Below are positions 26,478 to 35,253 of a stretch of 64,000 bases of DNA, piece by piece; within the stretch, counting starts at the first letter, position 1, and each line of letters starts with the position of its first letter. The DNA is from Speluncibacter jeojiensis. Its GTDB lineage: Bacteria; Actinomycetota; Actinomycetes; Mycobacteriales; Mycobacteriaceae. A program made the translations under genes and the position numbers. Location: positions 62,001 to 126,000 of the forward strand of contig NZ_JAAIVF010000002.1 in NCBI RefSeq assembly GCF_029589495.1, in the 5' to 3' direction. The notes below the pieces were generated by a model, which worked only from the letters and a program-made list of their open reading frames with translations, was not told the origin of the DNA and did no database searches.

Positions 26478-27191
26478 TCAGCTGCGGGCGAACGGCGACA
26501 ACGTCACGTATCGGCTGGTGGGCACCACGTCGATGCCCTCCTGCCCGCCGAAGGTCGCGACGCTGTCCAGCATCGCGTGCACCCGCTGCCGCAGTGCCGG
26601 CTTGTCCCCGGCGGCCACGTCGTAGAACGCGTAGGGATCCGACAGCGCGGCCGTGGGGAACAGTTCCTCGACGATCGCGTCGGTCGGCGGCGCATCGGGC
26701 GTGACCGCGCGGACCACCGCGTTCTGCACGTATCCGAAGGTGCTCTGCGTCTCGATCGCGACGGCGGTGTGCCGACCCTGCCAGTTCTCCAGCCAGTTCT
26801 CGCGGTCGAGGGAGGACGGCCGGCGCAGCAGCGAGATCTGGGCGAATCCTTCGTCGCGCGCGCCCGGCTGCCCGGCCGGCGGCGCCAGCGGGACCGATTC
26901 GGTGACGAGGTAGCCGGCGATCCGCGCCGCCGCCGCACCGAGCACGTCCTCGACCGCCGTGCGTTCGGGTGCGGCCACCGAGTCCAACCACACCGACACC
27001 AACGCCGAAATCGGCTCTCCGGATGCGATCCGCACCGTCGCATCGGCCACCGACCCGTCGGCGACGTTGACCTGGAGTCCCCGCACCCCGGCTGCGACCA
27101 CCTCCCGGGCGACCGGACCCAGCAGTGCACTCGCGAACGCCTCCGGATCCTCCGACGGCGCGGCCCACAGTGTGTACACGACTTTCTCCAC
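26478..27191 (-). CDS. EthD-domain protein
   Basis: A 237-residue protein. The second half reads like an EthD ferredoxin-like barrel domain (LDRENWLENWQGRHTAVAIE, then FGYVQNAVVRAVT). The first half looks like a diverged repeat of the same fold. The start is GTG at 27191. EthD proteins accompany ether and polyketide degradation genes, but no such pathway is next to it here. The exact role is unknown. Confidence 0.7.
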   Translation of the reverse strand: MEKVVYTLWAAPSEDPEAFASALLGPVAREVVAAGVRGLQVNVADGSVADATVRIASGEPISALVSVWLDSVAAPERTAVEDVLGAAAARIAGYLVTESVPLAPPAGQPGARDEGFAQISLLRRPSSLDRENWLENWQGRHTAVAIETQSTFGYVQNAVVRAVTPDAPPTDAIVEELFPTAALSDPYAFYDVAAGDKPALRQRVHAMLDSVATFGGQEGIDVVPTSRYVTLSPFARS

Positions 27192-27347
27192 AGGCCCACG
27201 CTCTCACCTTCGGGACCCGTCCGCGAGGTCCGTCCGACCCTGCGAGACCGAGACGGGCAACATGGTGCGGGCGCGATGCGTCCCGGCTCACACCTAGAAT
27301 GCCGCAGTAGCTGTAACCGACAGTTTCACTCGAATGGGAGAACACCC

Positions 27348-27800
27348 GTGACCAACACGTTGACGGCCACCATCGACATCGACGCGACACCCGAGCAGGT
27401 GTGGTCGATCGTCTCCGATCTCAAGCGGATGGGCGAGTGGAGCCCGCAGTGCCGCAAGATGCGCGTGTCCGGCCCGGTCGGTCGCGGCGCCAAGACCTTC
27501 AACCTCAACCGCAGGGGCCTGCTGGTGTGGCCGACCACCTCGAAGGTGGTGGAGTTCGAGCCGAACCGCAAGCTCGCGTTCCGCATCAACGAGAACCGCT
27601 CGGTGTGGAGTTACGAACTGATCGCGTCCGGCGCCGGCACGACCGTGACCGAGACGCGGGAGGCTCCCAACGGCACGACGGCGATCTCCCGGTTCTTGGT
27701 CGACAAGCTCATGGGCGGCACCGAGGGCTTCGAGCGCGAGATGGTCGAGGGCATGAACGCCACCCTCGCCCGCATCAAGTCCGAGGCCGAGGCCCGCTGA
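27348..27800 (+). CDS. SRPBCC-family (polyketide cyclase/dehydrase-like) protein
   Basis: A 150-residue START/SRPBCC ligand-binding protein. It opens with ATIDIDATPEQVWSIVSDLK and GEWSPQCRKM, and ends with an amphipathic helix (EGFEREMVEGMNATLARIK). The start GTG at 27348 has GGGAG 7 bases upstream. TAGAAT (27295-27300) is a good -10. The fold binds lipids or polyketides; the ligand is unknown. Confidence 0.85.
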   Translation: MTNTLTATIDIDATPEQVWSIVSDLKRMGEWSPQCRKMRVSGPVGRGAKTFNLNRRGLLVWPTTSKVVEFEPNRKLAFRINENRSVWSYELIASGAGTTVTETREAPNGTTAISRFLVDKLMGGTEGFEREMVEGMNATLARIKSEAEAR

Positions 27801-27849
27801 TCCCACACCCACGCACGACCCGCGAGAGGGGCCGCTGCACGCGCCGGCG

Positions 27850-28095
27850 TCAGGCCGCCGACTCGGTGCGGCCGATGCGCACCCGCCAGGTCAGCGGCCC
27901 CTCTTCCAGGTAATCCCAGGTGAACTGCCCGGTGTGCTCGGCCTCGAACTGGTAGTACAGCGGTTTGGGGTCGTGGTCGTTGACCAGGACGAATCCCTCA
28001 CCGGGAGTGAGTGCCAGGTAGTTCTCGAAGATCAGTTCGTGCCGACGACGCGGCTCCTCGGTCCGCACGTCCACGATCTTGTTGGTGTCCGCCAT
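27850..28095 (-). CDS. DUF2249 (TusA-like) small protein
   Basis: An 81-residue cytosolic protein. It opens KIVDVRTEEPRRRHELIFE and continues with the DUF2249 pattern GEGFVLVNDHDPKPLYYQFE and FTWDYLEEGPLTWRVRI. The start ATG at 28095 has AAGGAG 5 bases upstream. DUF2249 proteins are found in nitric-oxide and denitrification regulons and in molybdenum-enzyme contexts. Here the divergent neighbour is moeA, with a palindrome between the two. Confidence 0.85.
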   Translation of the reverse strand: MADTNKIVDVRTEEPRRRHELIFENYLALTPGEGFVLVNDHDPKPLYYQFEAEHTGQFTWDYLEEGPLTWRVRIGRTESAA

Positions 28096-28124
28096 GCCGG
28101 CTCCTTCGTCGAACCATTGATTCA

Positions 28125-28140
28125 GAGGAAATCTTTCCTC
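28125..28140. promoter_or_regulatory. GAGGAAA-TC-TTTCCTC palindrome upstream of the DUF2249 gene
   Basis: Seven-base perfect arms around a 2-base centre, 30 bases before the DUF2249 start and in the spacer shared with moeA. It is more AT-rich than its surroundings and looks like an operator or the promoter of the DUF2249 gene. Confidence 0.4.
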
Positions 28141-28262
28141 TTTATCGGGCGGGAGGCCAGGGACTTTGGACTCTCGATTCCCGCGCCCGCTCCCCAGACC
28201 CGGTCCCCGACCCGACGGCGTGCGCGGACGGCCCGCTCGCCGCCCTGCACGACGCCGCCCTG

Positions 28263-28268
28263 CACAAT
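28263..28268 (+). promoter_or_regulatory. Proposed -10 element giving a leaderless moeA mRNA
   Basis: CACAAT ends 6 bases before the ATG at 28275, and no ribosome binding site is visible. This fits leaderless transcription, which is frequent in mycolic-acid bacteria. Confidence 0.4.
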
Positions 28269-28274
28269 GTGGCC

Positions 28275-29468
28275 ATGCGTTCCGTCGCCGAACACCGGTC
28301 GATCGTCGCGGACCTGCTGCGCCCGCGCCCCCTCGTCGAGTCGCCCCTCGCGGAGGCGCTGGGCCTCGCGTCCGCACGTGACATCACCGCACCGCTTTCC
28401 CTGCCCGGCTTCGACAACTCGGCCATGGACGGGTACGCGGTCGTCGCGGCCGACGTCGCCGCCGCAACCGACGCGACGCCGGTGCGCCTGCCGGTGGCAG
28501 CGGACATCCCGGCCGGCCGCGTCGACGGCCCCCCGCTGCGACCGGGCACCGCACACCGGATCATGACCGGCGCCCCGGTGCCGCCGGGTGCGGACGCGAT
28601 CGTGCCGGTCGAACTCACCGACGGCAGCACCGGGACCGTGGCCTTTTTCGGCTCCACCGAGCCGGGCCGTCACATCCGTCTCGCCGGCGGCGACGTCCGC
28701 GCCGGTGAGGTCGTCCTGACCGCGGGCCGGTGTCTCGGTGCGCCACAGCTGGGCCTGCTCTCCGCGCTCGGGTTGCCGACGGTGACGGTCTTCCCGCCGC
28801 TGCGAGTGCTTGTCCTGTCCACCGGCAGCGAGCTCGTCCGGCCCGGCGAACCGTTGCAGCACGGGCAGATCCACGAATCCAACGGCATCATGCTGGCCTC
28901 CGCGGTCCGCGAGGCCGGCGCGCTCGCCGAGCAACGTGCGTTCGTGGCCGACGACCCGGACGCCTTCCTGTCGGCGCTGCGGTCCGCGGACGTCGACCTC
29001 GTCCTCACCTCCGGCGGGGTCAGCGCCGGGGCGTACGAAGTCGTCAAGGACACTCTGTCCACGCGCGGGGTCGAGTTCGCGAAGGTCGCCATGCAGCCGG
29101 GCATGCCGCAGGGCGCCGGGATCTTCGACGGCGTGCCCATCGTCACGTTGCCCGGCAACCCGGTCAGCGCGCTGGTCTCGTTCGAGGTCTTCGTCCGGCC
29201 GGCGCTGCTGCGCGCCATGGGCTTCGCCGACACCGAACGGTCCCGGTCGGTCGCCGAGCTGACCCAGCCGGTCCGCTCTCCGCAGGGCAAGCGGCAGTTC
29301 CAGCGCGGCGTACACGACCGCTCCGCGGGGACCGTGCACCCCATCGGCCCGCCCGCCTCGCACCACCTGCGCTGGCTCGCCGCCTCGAACTGCCTGCTGG
29401 AGATCCCGGAGGACGTCACCGAGATGCCGGCCGGCGCCACGATCTCCGTGTGGGACCTGGACGACTGA
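28275..29468 (+). CDS. moeA: Molybdopterin molybdenumtransferase MoeA
   Basis: MoeA inserts molybdate into adenylylated molybdopterin to finish the molybdenum cofactor. The protein has 397 residues. Characteristic segments are PGFDNSAMDGYAV near residue 48, RIMTGAPVPPGADAIVPVE, STGSELV, GQIHESNG, LTSGGVSAGAYE, VAMQPGMPQG and LPGNPVSALVSFEVFV. ATG 28275 aligns with the family start, while the open frame upstream does not. The next gene starts 1 base after the stop. The homologue I recall in M. tuberculosis, moeA2 (Rv0438c), also neighbours psd and pssA. Confidence 0.95.
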   Translation: MRSVAEHRSIVADLLRPRPLVESPLAEALGLASARDITAPLSLPGFDNSAMDGYAVVAADVAAATDATPVRLPVAADIPAGRVDGPPLRPGTAHRIMTGAPVPPGADAIVPVELTDGSTGTVAFFGSTEPGRHIRLAGGDVRAGEVVLTAGRCLGAPQLGLLSALGLPTVTVFPPLRVLVLSTGSELVRPGEPLQHGQIHESNGIMLASAVREAGALAEQRAFVADDPDAFLSALRSADVDLVLTSGGVSAGAYEVVKDTLSTRGVEFAKVAMQPGMPQGAGIFDGVPIVTLPGNPVSALVSFEVFVRPALLRAMGFADTERSRSVAELTQPVRSPQGKRQFQRGVHDRSAGTVHPIGPPASHHLRWLAASNCLLEIPEDVTEMPAGATISVWDLDD

Positions 29469-29469
29469 C

Positions 29470-29754
29470 GTGCTGCCGTTGTCACCGGTGGCCTGGGTGG
29501 TCTGCGGGGCACTGGCCGGCTGGGCCGCAGCGCGTCTGATCGGCTTCGACCGGCCCCTCGGACGCGTCGCCGCGGCCGCGGCCGCGCCGGTGATCGGGGT
29601 CCTCGGCGGGCTGCTCGGCGGCGGGCTGCTGTGGCTCTTCGGCGCGCAGGTCCACCAGTTCGGGATCCTGGGCAGCGCCCTCGCCGCGGTGTTCGGTGCG
29701 GTCCTGCTGCTCTGGCTGGTCCGCACGATCGCGGGAGTGGGCCGACCGCGCTGA
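29470..29754 (+). CDS. GlsB/YeaQ/YmgE-type small membrane protein
   Basis: A 94-residue protein with three membrane helices rich in glycine and alanine (VVCGALAGWAAARLIG, AAPVIGVLGGLLGGGLLWLFG and LGSALAAVFGAVLLLWLV). The glycine pattern is that of the transglycosylase-associated (GlsB/YeaQ) family, linked to general stress in other bacteria. The start GTG at 29470 is 1 base after the moeA stop, so it is probably cotranscribed. Confidence 0.75.
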   Translation: MLPLSPVAWVVCGALAGWAAARLIGFDRPLGRVAAAAAAPVIGVLGGLLGGGLLWLFGAQVHQFGILGSALAAVFGAVLLLWLVRTIAGVGRPR

Positions 29755-29874
29755 ACGGGCCGCCGGTCGACTGGCACAATTGTGGGCAAAGCAACACCGT
29801 CCGACACGGCGCATCCGCGCCGACACCGAGACCGAGGGCGCCACTGCGCCACCTCGCAACCCGATGAGGAGACC

Positions 29875-30588
29875 GTGGCCCGCCGACCCAAGCCACCCGG
29901 AACCCAACCCGACACCTCCGCGGCCCACGTGGTCGAGCTGGTTCGCAACACGGTGCCGCCGATGCACCCGGCCGGGCTGCCGTTCGTGCTCGGCCCGCTC
30001 GCGCTCGCGGTCCTCGGCCGCCGGTCCACGCTCGTGCGCCGCGCCGGGCTGCTCGGCGCAGGGGCCTGCGCTGCGTTCTTCCGCAACCCGAACAGGGTCC
30101 CGCCGAACCGTCCCGGTGTCGTCGTCGCCCCGGCGGACGGCGAGGTCGCACTGGTCGACACCGCCGCTCCCCCTGCAGAACTGGGCATGGGCACAGACCC
30201 CCTGCCGAGGGTGAGCATCTTCCTGTCCGTGCTCGACGTGCACACGCAGCGCAGCCCGGTCGGCGGGGAGGTCCTCAAGGTGGTGCACCGCAGGGGCCGC
30301 TTCCTGTCCGCGGACCTACCGGAGGCGAGCGAGGCGAACGAGCGCAACTCGATGCTGCTGCGCACCCGCTCCGGGGCCGAGGTCGCGGTCGTGCAGATCG
30401 CCGGTCTGATCGCCCGTCGCATCGTCTGCGAGGCGAAGGTCGGTGACCGGTTGCCGATCGGGGACACCTACGGTCTGATCCGGTTCGGCTCCCGGGTGGA
30501 CACCTACTTTCCCGCGGGCACCAAGCTGTTGGTCGAGCGGGGGCAACGCACCGTCGGTGCCGAGACCGTGCTCGCAGAACTGCCGTGA
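29875..30588 (+). CDS. psd: Phosphatidylserine decarboxylase
   Basis: It converts phosphatidylserine to phosphatidylethanolamine at the membrane. The proenzyme has 237 residues, the short archaeal/actinobacterial type. It cleaves itself between Gly and Ser in LIRFGSRVD, near residue 207, where the serine becomes the pyruvoyl group. Other segments are [16 protein letters not shown] and [19 protein letters not shown]. The start GTG at 29875 has GAGGAG upstream. The stop overlaps the start of pssA, giving a two-gene pathway unit. Confidence 0.95.
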   Translation: MARRPKPPGTQPDTSAAHVVELVRNTVPPMHPAGLPFVLGPLALAVLGRRSTLVRRAGLLGAGACAAFFRNPNRVPPNRPGVVVAPADGEVALVDTAAPPAELGMGTDPLPRVSIFLSVLDVHTQRSPVGGEVLKVVHRRGRFLSADLPEASEANERNSMLLRTRSGAEVAVVQIAGLIARRIVCEAKVGDRLPIGDTYGLIRFGSRVDTYFPAGTKLLVERGQRTVGAETVLAELP

Positions 30589-31463
30589 ACGTCGCCGTCG
30601 GCAGGGGCCGTGCACCGGGCATCCGCCTGTTGCCGAGCGTCATCACGATCCTCGCATTGTGCGTGGGCCTGTCCTCGATCAAGTTCGCGCTCGATCACCA
30701 GCCGGGCAGTGCGCTGGCGATGATCGCGGGCGCCGCGGTGCTCGACGCGCTCGACGGCAGGCTCGCCAGGCTGTTGTCGGCAACGACGAAGATCGGCGCC
30801 GAGTTGGACTCACTGTCCGACGCGATCTCGTTCGGTGTCGCACCGGCGATGGTCCTCTACATCACGCTGCTGCAGCCGAATTCGCTCGGCTGGGTGATCG
30901 CGCTGGTCTTCGCGGTGTCGATCGTGTTGCGGCTGGCCCGGTTCAACACCCTGCTCGACGACGACACGGTGCCGGCCTACACCCGCGACTTCTTCGTCGG
31001 GGTGCCGGCCCCCGCCGGCGCGCTGATCTGCATGGTGCCGATCGCGGCGCTGCAGCAGTGGGGACACGGCTGGTGGACCAACCGGTACGCGGTCGCCGCG
31101 TGGATGCTGGTCACCGCGGCCCTCGTGGTCAGCCGGGTCCCGACGTTGGCGATGAAATCCATGTCGGTACCGCCCCGGATGGCCGCGCTGCTGCTGGTGG
31201 GTGTCGCCTTGGTCGCGGCCGGACTGATCACATACCCGTATGTCGTCCTGATCGTCCTCGTGGCGGTTTATCTGGCGCACATCCCGTTCGCCATTCACAG
31301 CAAGCGCTGGGTGGCCGCACGGCCCGAGACGTGGGATTTCAAACCCTCCGAACGCCGGGCGATCCGGCGCAGCTCGGACGGATCGAACGCCCGCGCGGTG
31401 CTCCGGCTCGGCATGCGCCGGCCCCGTCGCCCCGTCCGGCTCGCGGGGCGCGGGAAGCGCTGA
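30585..31463 (+). CDS. pssA: CDP-diacylglycerol-serine O-phosphatidyltransferase
   Basis: It makes phosphatidylserine from CDP-diacylglycerol and serine, the substrate of the preceding decarboxylase. The protein has 292 residues with about six to eight membrane helices. The CDP-alcohol phosphotransferase motif DG-x2-AR-x8-G-x3-D-x3-D is complete, from DGRLAR to GAELDSLSD. The start GTG at 30585 overlaps the psd stop (GTGA). It converges on the ESX locus, 13 bases from the end of the next gene. Confidence 0.95.
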   Translation: MNVAVGRGRAPGIRLLPSVITILALCVGLSSIKFALDHQPGSALAMIAGAAVLDALDGRLARLLSATTKIGAELDSLSDAISFGVAPAMVLYITLLQPNSLGWVIALVFAVSIVLRLARFNTLLDDDTVPAYTRDFFVGVPAPAGALICMVPIAALQQWGHGWWTNRYAVAAWMLVTAALVVSRVPTLAMKSMSVPPRMAALLLVGVALVAAGLITYPYVVLIVLVAVYLAHIPFAIHSKRWVAARPETWDFKPSERRAIRRSSDGSNARAVLRLGMRRPRRPVRLAGRGKR

Positions 31464-31476
31464 GCGCGGTCCGCCG

Positions 31477-32667
31477 TCAGCAGCGGAAGGTGCCCGCGTG
31501 CCGCCCCTCCGGCGCCGGGAAGTCCTCCGCGACCAGCGCCGCGAGTTCCATGAACGCCAGCCGGGTGTCCGGGTGGAGCAGTTCGAGTTCGAGGACACCA
31601 CCCTCGGAGAGGTGCTCGTCGAACGGGATGATCTGCACTGCGCGGCAGCGGGCGCGGAAGTGCCGCACCAGCATGTCGACGTCGAGGGTCGACGCCCCGG
31701 GCCGCGGCGCGCTGATCACCACCACCGTCCGCTCGACGAGGTGTCCGAAGCCATGGCAGTCCAGCCAGTCCAGCGTGGCCGCGGCGCTGCGGGCCCCGTC
31801 GATCGCCGGTGCGCTGACCAGGACCAGCGAGTTGGCCAGGGCGAGCACCCCGTTCATCGCGGAGTGCATCAGCCCGGTGCCGCAGTCGGTGAGGATCAGG
31901 TTGTAGTGGTACTGCAGGACTTTGACGGCAGCGCGGTAGTCCTCCTCGCTGAACGCCTCCGACACCGCCGGGTCGCGCTCGCTGGCGAGGACCTCGAGCC
32001 TGCTCGACGCCTGCGAGGTGTGCAGGCGCACTTCGCAGTACCGGCGTGCGTCGCGGTCGTCGAGCAGATCCCGCACCGTCGACAGCGTCTGGTTGGGCAC
32101 GCGCTGCGCGAGCGTGCCGAAGTCCGGGTTGGCGTCGAGCGCGATGACCCGATCTCCGCGCAGCGACGCGAAGGTCGCCCCCAGCCCCACGGTGGTCGTG
32201 GTCTTGCCCACGCCTCCCTTGAGGGACAGGAAGGCGATCCGATAGTCGCCCCGCAGCGGCTGATTGATCCGCTCGGCGAGCGCCTGCCGGTAGACCTGGG
32301 CCGGTGAGTCACCGGGATTCAGGTGACCGCCGGACAGCTTGTGCACCGCGCGGCGCCAGCCACCGCTGGGGGCCGCCTTACGCCGTTTGAGCAGCGACTG
32401 CGCGGCGACGTCGTCCATGGTCGGCGGCGGCAGCGGTCCGGGCTCCGCCGCGGGCGGCGCGGGATGCTCACCCCCGGTACCCGAGACCGGCTCCGGCGCG
32501 GCGTCACCGTTCCAGAAATCGATCGGGCCCGGGCCGACGTGACCGTTCTGCGCAGGCAGCACCGTGGTGTGGGTGGAGAAGGACCCGAACGACGCCACCG
32601 CCGTCGACTCCCGGAACTGCCGGTTCCAGGGAGGGGTGATGGCATGCTGATAGGTCTCGAGATCCAC
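31477..32667 (-). CDS. EspI-like ParA/MinD ATPase of the ESX locus (left copy)
   Basis: A 396-residue protein. A Pro-rich head of about 110 residues precedes GWRRAVHKLSGGHLNPGDSP and a ParA-type ATPase domain. The deviant Walker A is LKGGVGKTTTT, followed by VIALDANPDFGTLAQR and LILTDCGTGLMHSAMNG. It closely resembles the second copy at 49634, which has a much longer proline-rich head. EspI-type ATPases of ESX-1 affect secretion under energy stress. The start GTG at 32667 is the best fit. Confidence 0.88.
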   Translation of the reverse strand: MDLETYQHAITPPWNRQFRESTAVASFGSFSTHTTVLPAQNGHVGPGPIDFWNGDAAPEPVSGTGGEHPAPPAAEPGPLPPPTMDDVAAQSLLKRRKAAPSGGWRRAVHKLSGGHLNPGDSPAQVYRQALAERINQPLRGDYRIAFLSLKGGVGKTTTTVGLGATFASLRGDRVIALDANPDFGTLAQRVPNQTLSTVRDLLDDRDARRYCEVRLHTSQASSRLEVLASERDPAVSEAFSEEDYRAAVKVLQYHYNLILTDCGTGLMHSAMNGVLALANSLVLVSAPAIDGARSAAATLDWLDCHGFGHLVERTVVVISAPRPGASTLDVDMLVRHFRARCRAVQIIPFDEHLSEGGVLELELLHPDTRLAFMELAALVAEDFPAPEGRHAGTFRC

Positions 32668-32896
32668 GGTGTTCGTTCCCCGATCATGTCGTAGGTCCGA
32701 CGCAGCGACCACCCGTCTTGCGCTGGAATGGCTTTCGCGCCGGTCGGGTCACCCGCACGCGACCCCGACGGCCGCGCAGTCGGTGACTCTACCCGATCAA
32801 GATCAGTTCACGCGAGGAAAACTTCACACGGTACGCGGAGCTCCGCCGTTTACGCGTGATTCCGTCCCCGCGTGTCCCTGTCGATGCGATGTCGGA

Positions 32897-33190
32897 TCAG
32901 TACTCGGCCTGCAACCGGTCGAACACCTCGTCGCGGCCGGACCGGGCGGATGCCGCGGCCCGCGCCGCCGTCTCCACCACCAGCGCACCGAGTTCGCTGC
33001 CCGACATCCTGGTCACGGCGTCGGTGAACCGCAGCCCGGTCAACGCCCCGTTGCCGCCGACCTCGACGGTGACCTCACCGCCCGGTGAGGTCTCGGTGAC
33101 CCGCAGCGCGGACAGCGTCGCGGACGTCTCGGCGATCTTCAGCGCCCGTCCACGCACCTGCTCGACCAGGTCATGCCATTCGCTGCTCAT
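32897..33190 (-). CDS. YbaB/EbfC-like protein of the ESX locus (EspL-like)
   Basis: A 97-residue protein. SSEWHDLVEQVRGRALKIAE and VTETSPGGEVTVEVGGNGAL fit the YbaB/EbfC fold, known as a nucleoid-associated or dimeric scaffold protein. EspL of ESX-1 belongs to this group. The start ATG at 33190 overlaps the stop of the preceding gene (ATGA), so the two are coupled. Confidence 0.75.
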   Translation of the reverse strand: MSSEWHDLVEQVRGRALKIAETSATLSALRVTETSPGGEVTVEVGGNGALTGLRFTDAVTRMSGSELGALVVETAARAAASARSGRDEVFDRLQAEY

Positions 33191-33501
33191 ACCGACCTCA
33201 ACCAGGTCCGTGGCTGCTCCTCGAACTCGAGCTCCTCGTGCGCCTCTTCCTCCGCGATCGATCGATGCGAGGGCAGGCCGGCCTGATCCAGGAAGGCTCC
33301 CGGCACCCCCGCCTGCTCCAGCACCACCCGTCGATCCGCATCCGCGCGCCGCGCCGCCTGCTTGCACAGACGCAGCACCTCACTCGCGAGATACGTTGCA
33401 TCCTTGCGCATCTCATTCGGCTCGATGTGTACCGCGAGCGGTAGCCCGAGCTCGTCGGTGTGCACCCTGATCGTGCCCGACCGTGTACTCGCCGTCGTCA
33501 A
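33187..33501 (-). CDS. Conserved ESX-associated protein of unknown function
   Basis: A 104-residue protein, mostly helical by appearance, with an acidic C-terminus (EEEAHEELEFEEQPRTW). It opens RSGTIRVHTDELGLPLAVHI. The start is TTG at 33501, fixed by a strong GGAGGAG about 4 bases upstream; no ATG or GTG in frame is near. It lies between the WXG-NlpC/P60 gene and the YbaB-like gene and is coupled to the latter. I do not recognise the family. Confidence 0.75.
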   Translation of the reverse strand: MTTASTRSGTIRVHTDELGLPLAVHIEPNEMRKDATYLASEVLRLCKQAARRADADRRVVLEQAGVPGAFLDQAGLPSHRSIAEEEAHEELEFEEQPRTWLRSV

Positions 33502-33546
33502 TTCACTCCTCCAGCCCGGTCACCCTCGACTCACGCAGACCCGTGG

Positions 33547-34770
33547 TCAGCTGGTGGGCCGATAGAAACCCTTGAACGCCATGCCAATGTTGTCGGTGCG
33601 TACCCGGCTCACCTGGACCGGGTCGCCCGCCTCGACCATCTCGCCATTGCCGATCACCATCGCGACGTGGCCGTCCCAGACCGCGAGGTCGCCGGGCTCG
33701 ATCTGACTCTGCGAGACCTGCTCGCCCACCGTCTGATCCTGCGCGAGGCGCGGCAGATCCACGCCGGCCTGGCCGTACGCGTACTTGGTCAGGCCACTGC
33801 AGTCCAGGCCCTTGCCCGGATCCGTGCCGCCCCACTGGTACGGGACGCCGCGCTGACTCAGCGCACTGCGCACCGCGTCTGCCGCCTTCTCGTTCGGCGC
33901 GACCGCGGTGCTGCCGTCCGGCAGCGTGATCCGCACGCCGCCGGCGCTTCCCGTCGAGGACCCCACGCCCGACGACGAACCACCCGGCAGCGCGCCGAGT
34001 CCGGGGACCGGGTCCGCCGTGGTGGGGCCGCCGGACGAACCGGCCCCACCCATCGACCCGATGCCCGAGAACAGGCCCGAGGCACCGGGGAGCGGACCGC
34101 CCTGTCCCCCGCCGTATCCGGCGCCGGACAGGGATGCGGGCGAGGTCGATGCGGCGCCGTCGAACGTCTGGAAGCCGCCGGAACCCGGCCCCAGCGAGGC
34201 GGGCGAGGTCGGCAGCGCACCCATCAGCGAGCTCGCGAGCGAACCGACGTCCGGCATCGGTGGCAACTGCACCTGGTCGGCGACCGCCGGCAGCTTCGCT
34301 GCATGCACGGCCAGCTCACCGCGGACCCGCGCGACGACCGCGAGGGCCTGTTCGATGTGCTCGACGGCGGCGGCCATCAGCACGGCCTGGCCGGGCGGGG
34401 TCATGATCATCGGCGCGGTCGCGACCGCGATCGTCATGAACGACTGCAGGATTCCCTCGAGCTCGACCGTGCCGCGATTGACCGAGGCGGACGCCTCACC
34501 GACGATCTGGGCCAGCGACTCACCGCGGTCCGCGAGCTCGCGGCCGCTGCGATGCCCCTGGGTGGCGTGGGTCTGGGCCGCGTCCGCCGCCTGCCCCTGC
34601 CACGACTGCGCCAGCTCGACGACCGCGACCTCGCCGAGTTCGACCGCGGCACCGAGGCCGAGCGAACCCGCCTGCAGCAGCGAGGCCGCGCTTCCACCGC
34701 CGAGCACGCCCGTGCCGACCGCCTGGATCAGCTGCGTGATCGGCTGCGCCAGTGCCTGCACCGGGATCAT
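33547..34770 (-). CDS. WXG-like domain fused to an NlpC/P60 peptidoglycan hydrolase
   Basis: A 407-residue protein. The N-terminal helical part has a WXG-type turn (QSWQGQAADAAQTHATQGH near residue 57), as in ESX substrates. It is followed by a Gly/Ser/Pro linker and a C-terminal C40 peptidase: VPYQWGGTDPGKGLDCSGLT with the catalytic cysteine near residue 322, then WDGHVAMVIGNG with the histidine. It lacks a Sec signal, so export through the ESX channel encoded here is plausible. It would cut peptide cross-bridges in peptidoglycan. The start ATG at 34770 overlaps the EspC-like gene (ATGA). Confidence 0.88.
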   Translation of the reverse strand: MIPVQALAQPITQLIQAVGTGVLGGGSAASLLQAGSLGLGAAVELGEVAVVELAQSWQGQAADAAQTHATQGHRSGRELADRGESLAQIVGEASASVNRGTVELEGILQSFMTIAVATAPMIMTPPGQAVLMAAAVEHIEQALAVVARVRGELAVHAAKLPAVADQVQLPPMPDVGSLASSLMGALPTSPASLGPGSGGFQTFDGAASTSPASLSGAGYGGGQGGPLPGASGLFSGIGSMGGAGSSGGPTTADPVPGLGALPGGSSSGVGSSTGSAGGVRITLPDGSTAVAPNEKAADAVRSALSQRGVPYQWGGTDPGKGLDCSGLTKYAYGQAGVDLPRLAQDQTVGEQVSQSQIEPGDLAVWDGHVAMVIGNGEMVEAGDPVQVSRVRTDNIGMAFKGFYRPTS

Positions 34771-35096
34771 GCGCGCGCCCCCAGCCCGGCCCCGACGGCC
34801 CGCAGGTTCGCGGCGTTGGCCTCCTCGGCCGTGTCGTACGCGCCGGCGATCGCGACGGCGTTGTCCGCGGTGCCGGCGAGCACCGCGGCCAGCCCGCCGA
34901 TCGAAGCCACGTGCGTGCCGAGAACCGCACCGAACGCGGCCAGGAAGTCGGCACCGATCAATCCGAACACCGGGCCCAGCGTCGCAAGTGATTCGGCGAC
35001 GTTCATCCCGCCCGCCTGTGCCACCTGCTCGCTCATCGATCCGGCCGACGCCGCATAACTACGGATGCCGTCGGTGTGCGCGGCGAATCCACTCAT
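34767..35096 (-). CDS. EspC-like ESX substrate (DUF2580)
   Basis: A 109-residue helical protein. It opens MSGFAAHTDGIRSYAASAGS, typical of the EspC/DUF2580 family, and has the type VII signal YxxxE in AYDTAEEANAANL near the C-terminus. It probably pairs with the WXG-NlpC/P60 protein encoded directly after it with a 4-base overlap. The start ATG at 35096 has GGGGGGACGAG upstream. Confidence 0.82.
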   Translation of the reverse strand: MSGFAAHTDGIRSYAASAGSMSEQVAQAGGMNVAESLATLGPVFGLIGADFLAAFGAVLGTHVASIGGLAAVLAGTADNAVAIAGAYDTAEEANAANLRAVGAGLGARA

Positions 35097-35253
35097 CTCG
35101 TCCCCCCTGTCATCAGACGCCCCTGACCTTAGCCGACTGTCGATCCTCGACACCAGCAGCGCATTATCCGCCTGGGGACAACCGTGATGCCCGACGATGC
35201 TGGGCGGCAACGCCTTCGGATCGGAGACCCCGTCGGCCACACATCGACGGCGG

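Noticed and set aside
25551..27800. A very long plus-strand frame across the HAD and EthD genes, joining the SRPBCC gene
   Set aside because: It is antisense to two genes with recognisable domains, and the true SRPBCC start at 27348 has its own ribosome binding site.
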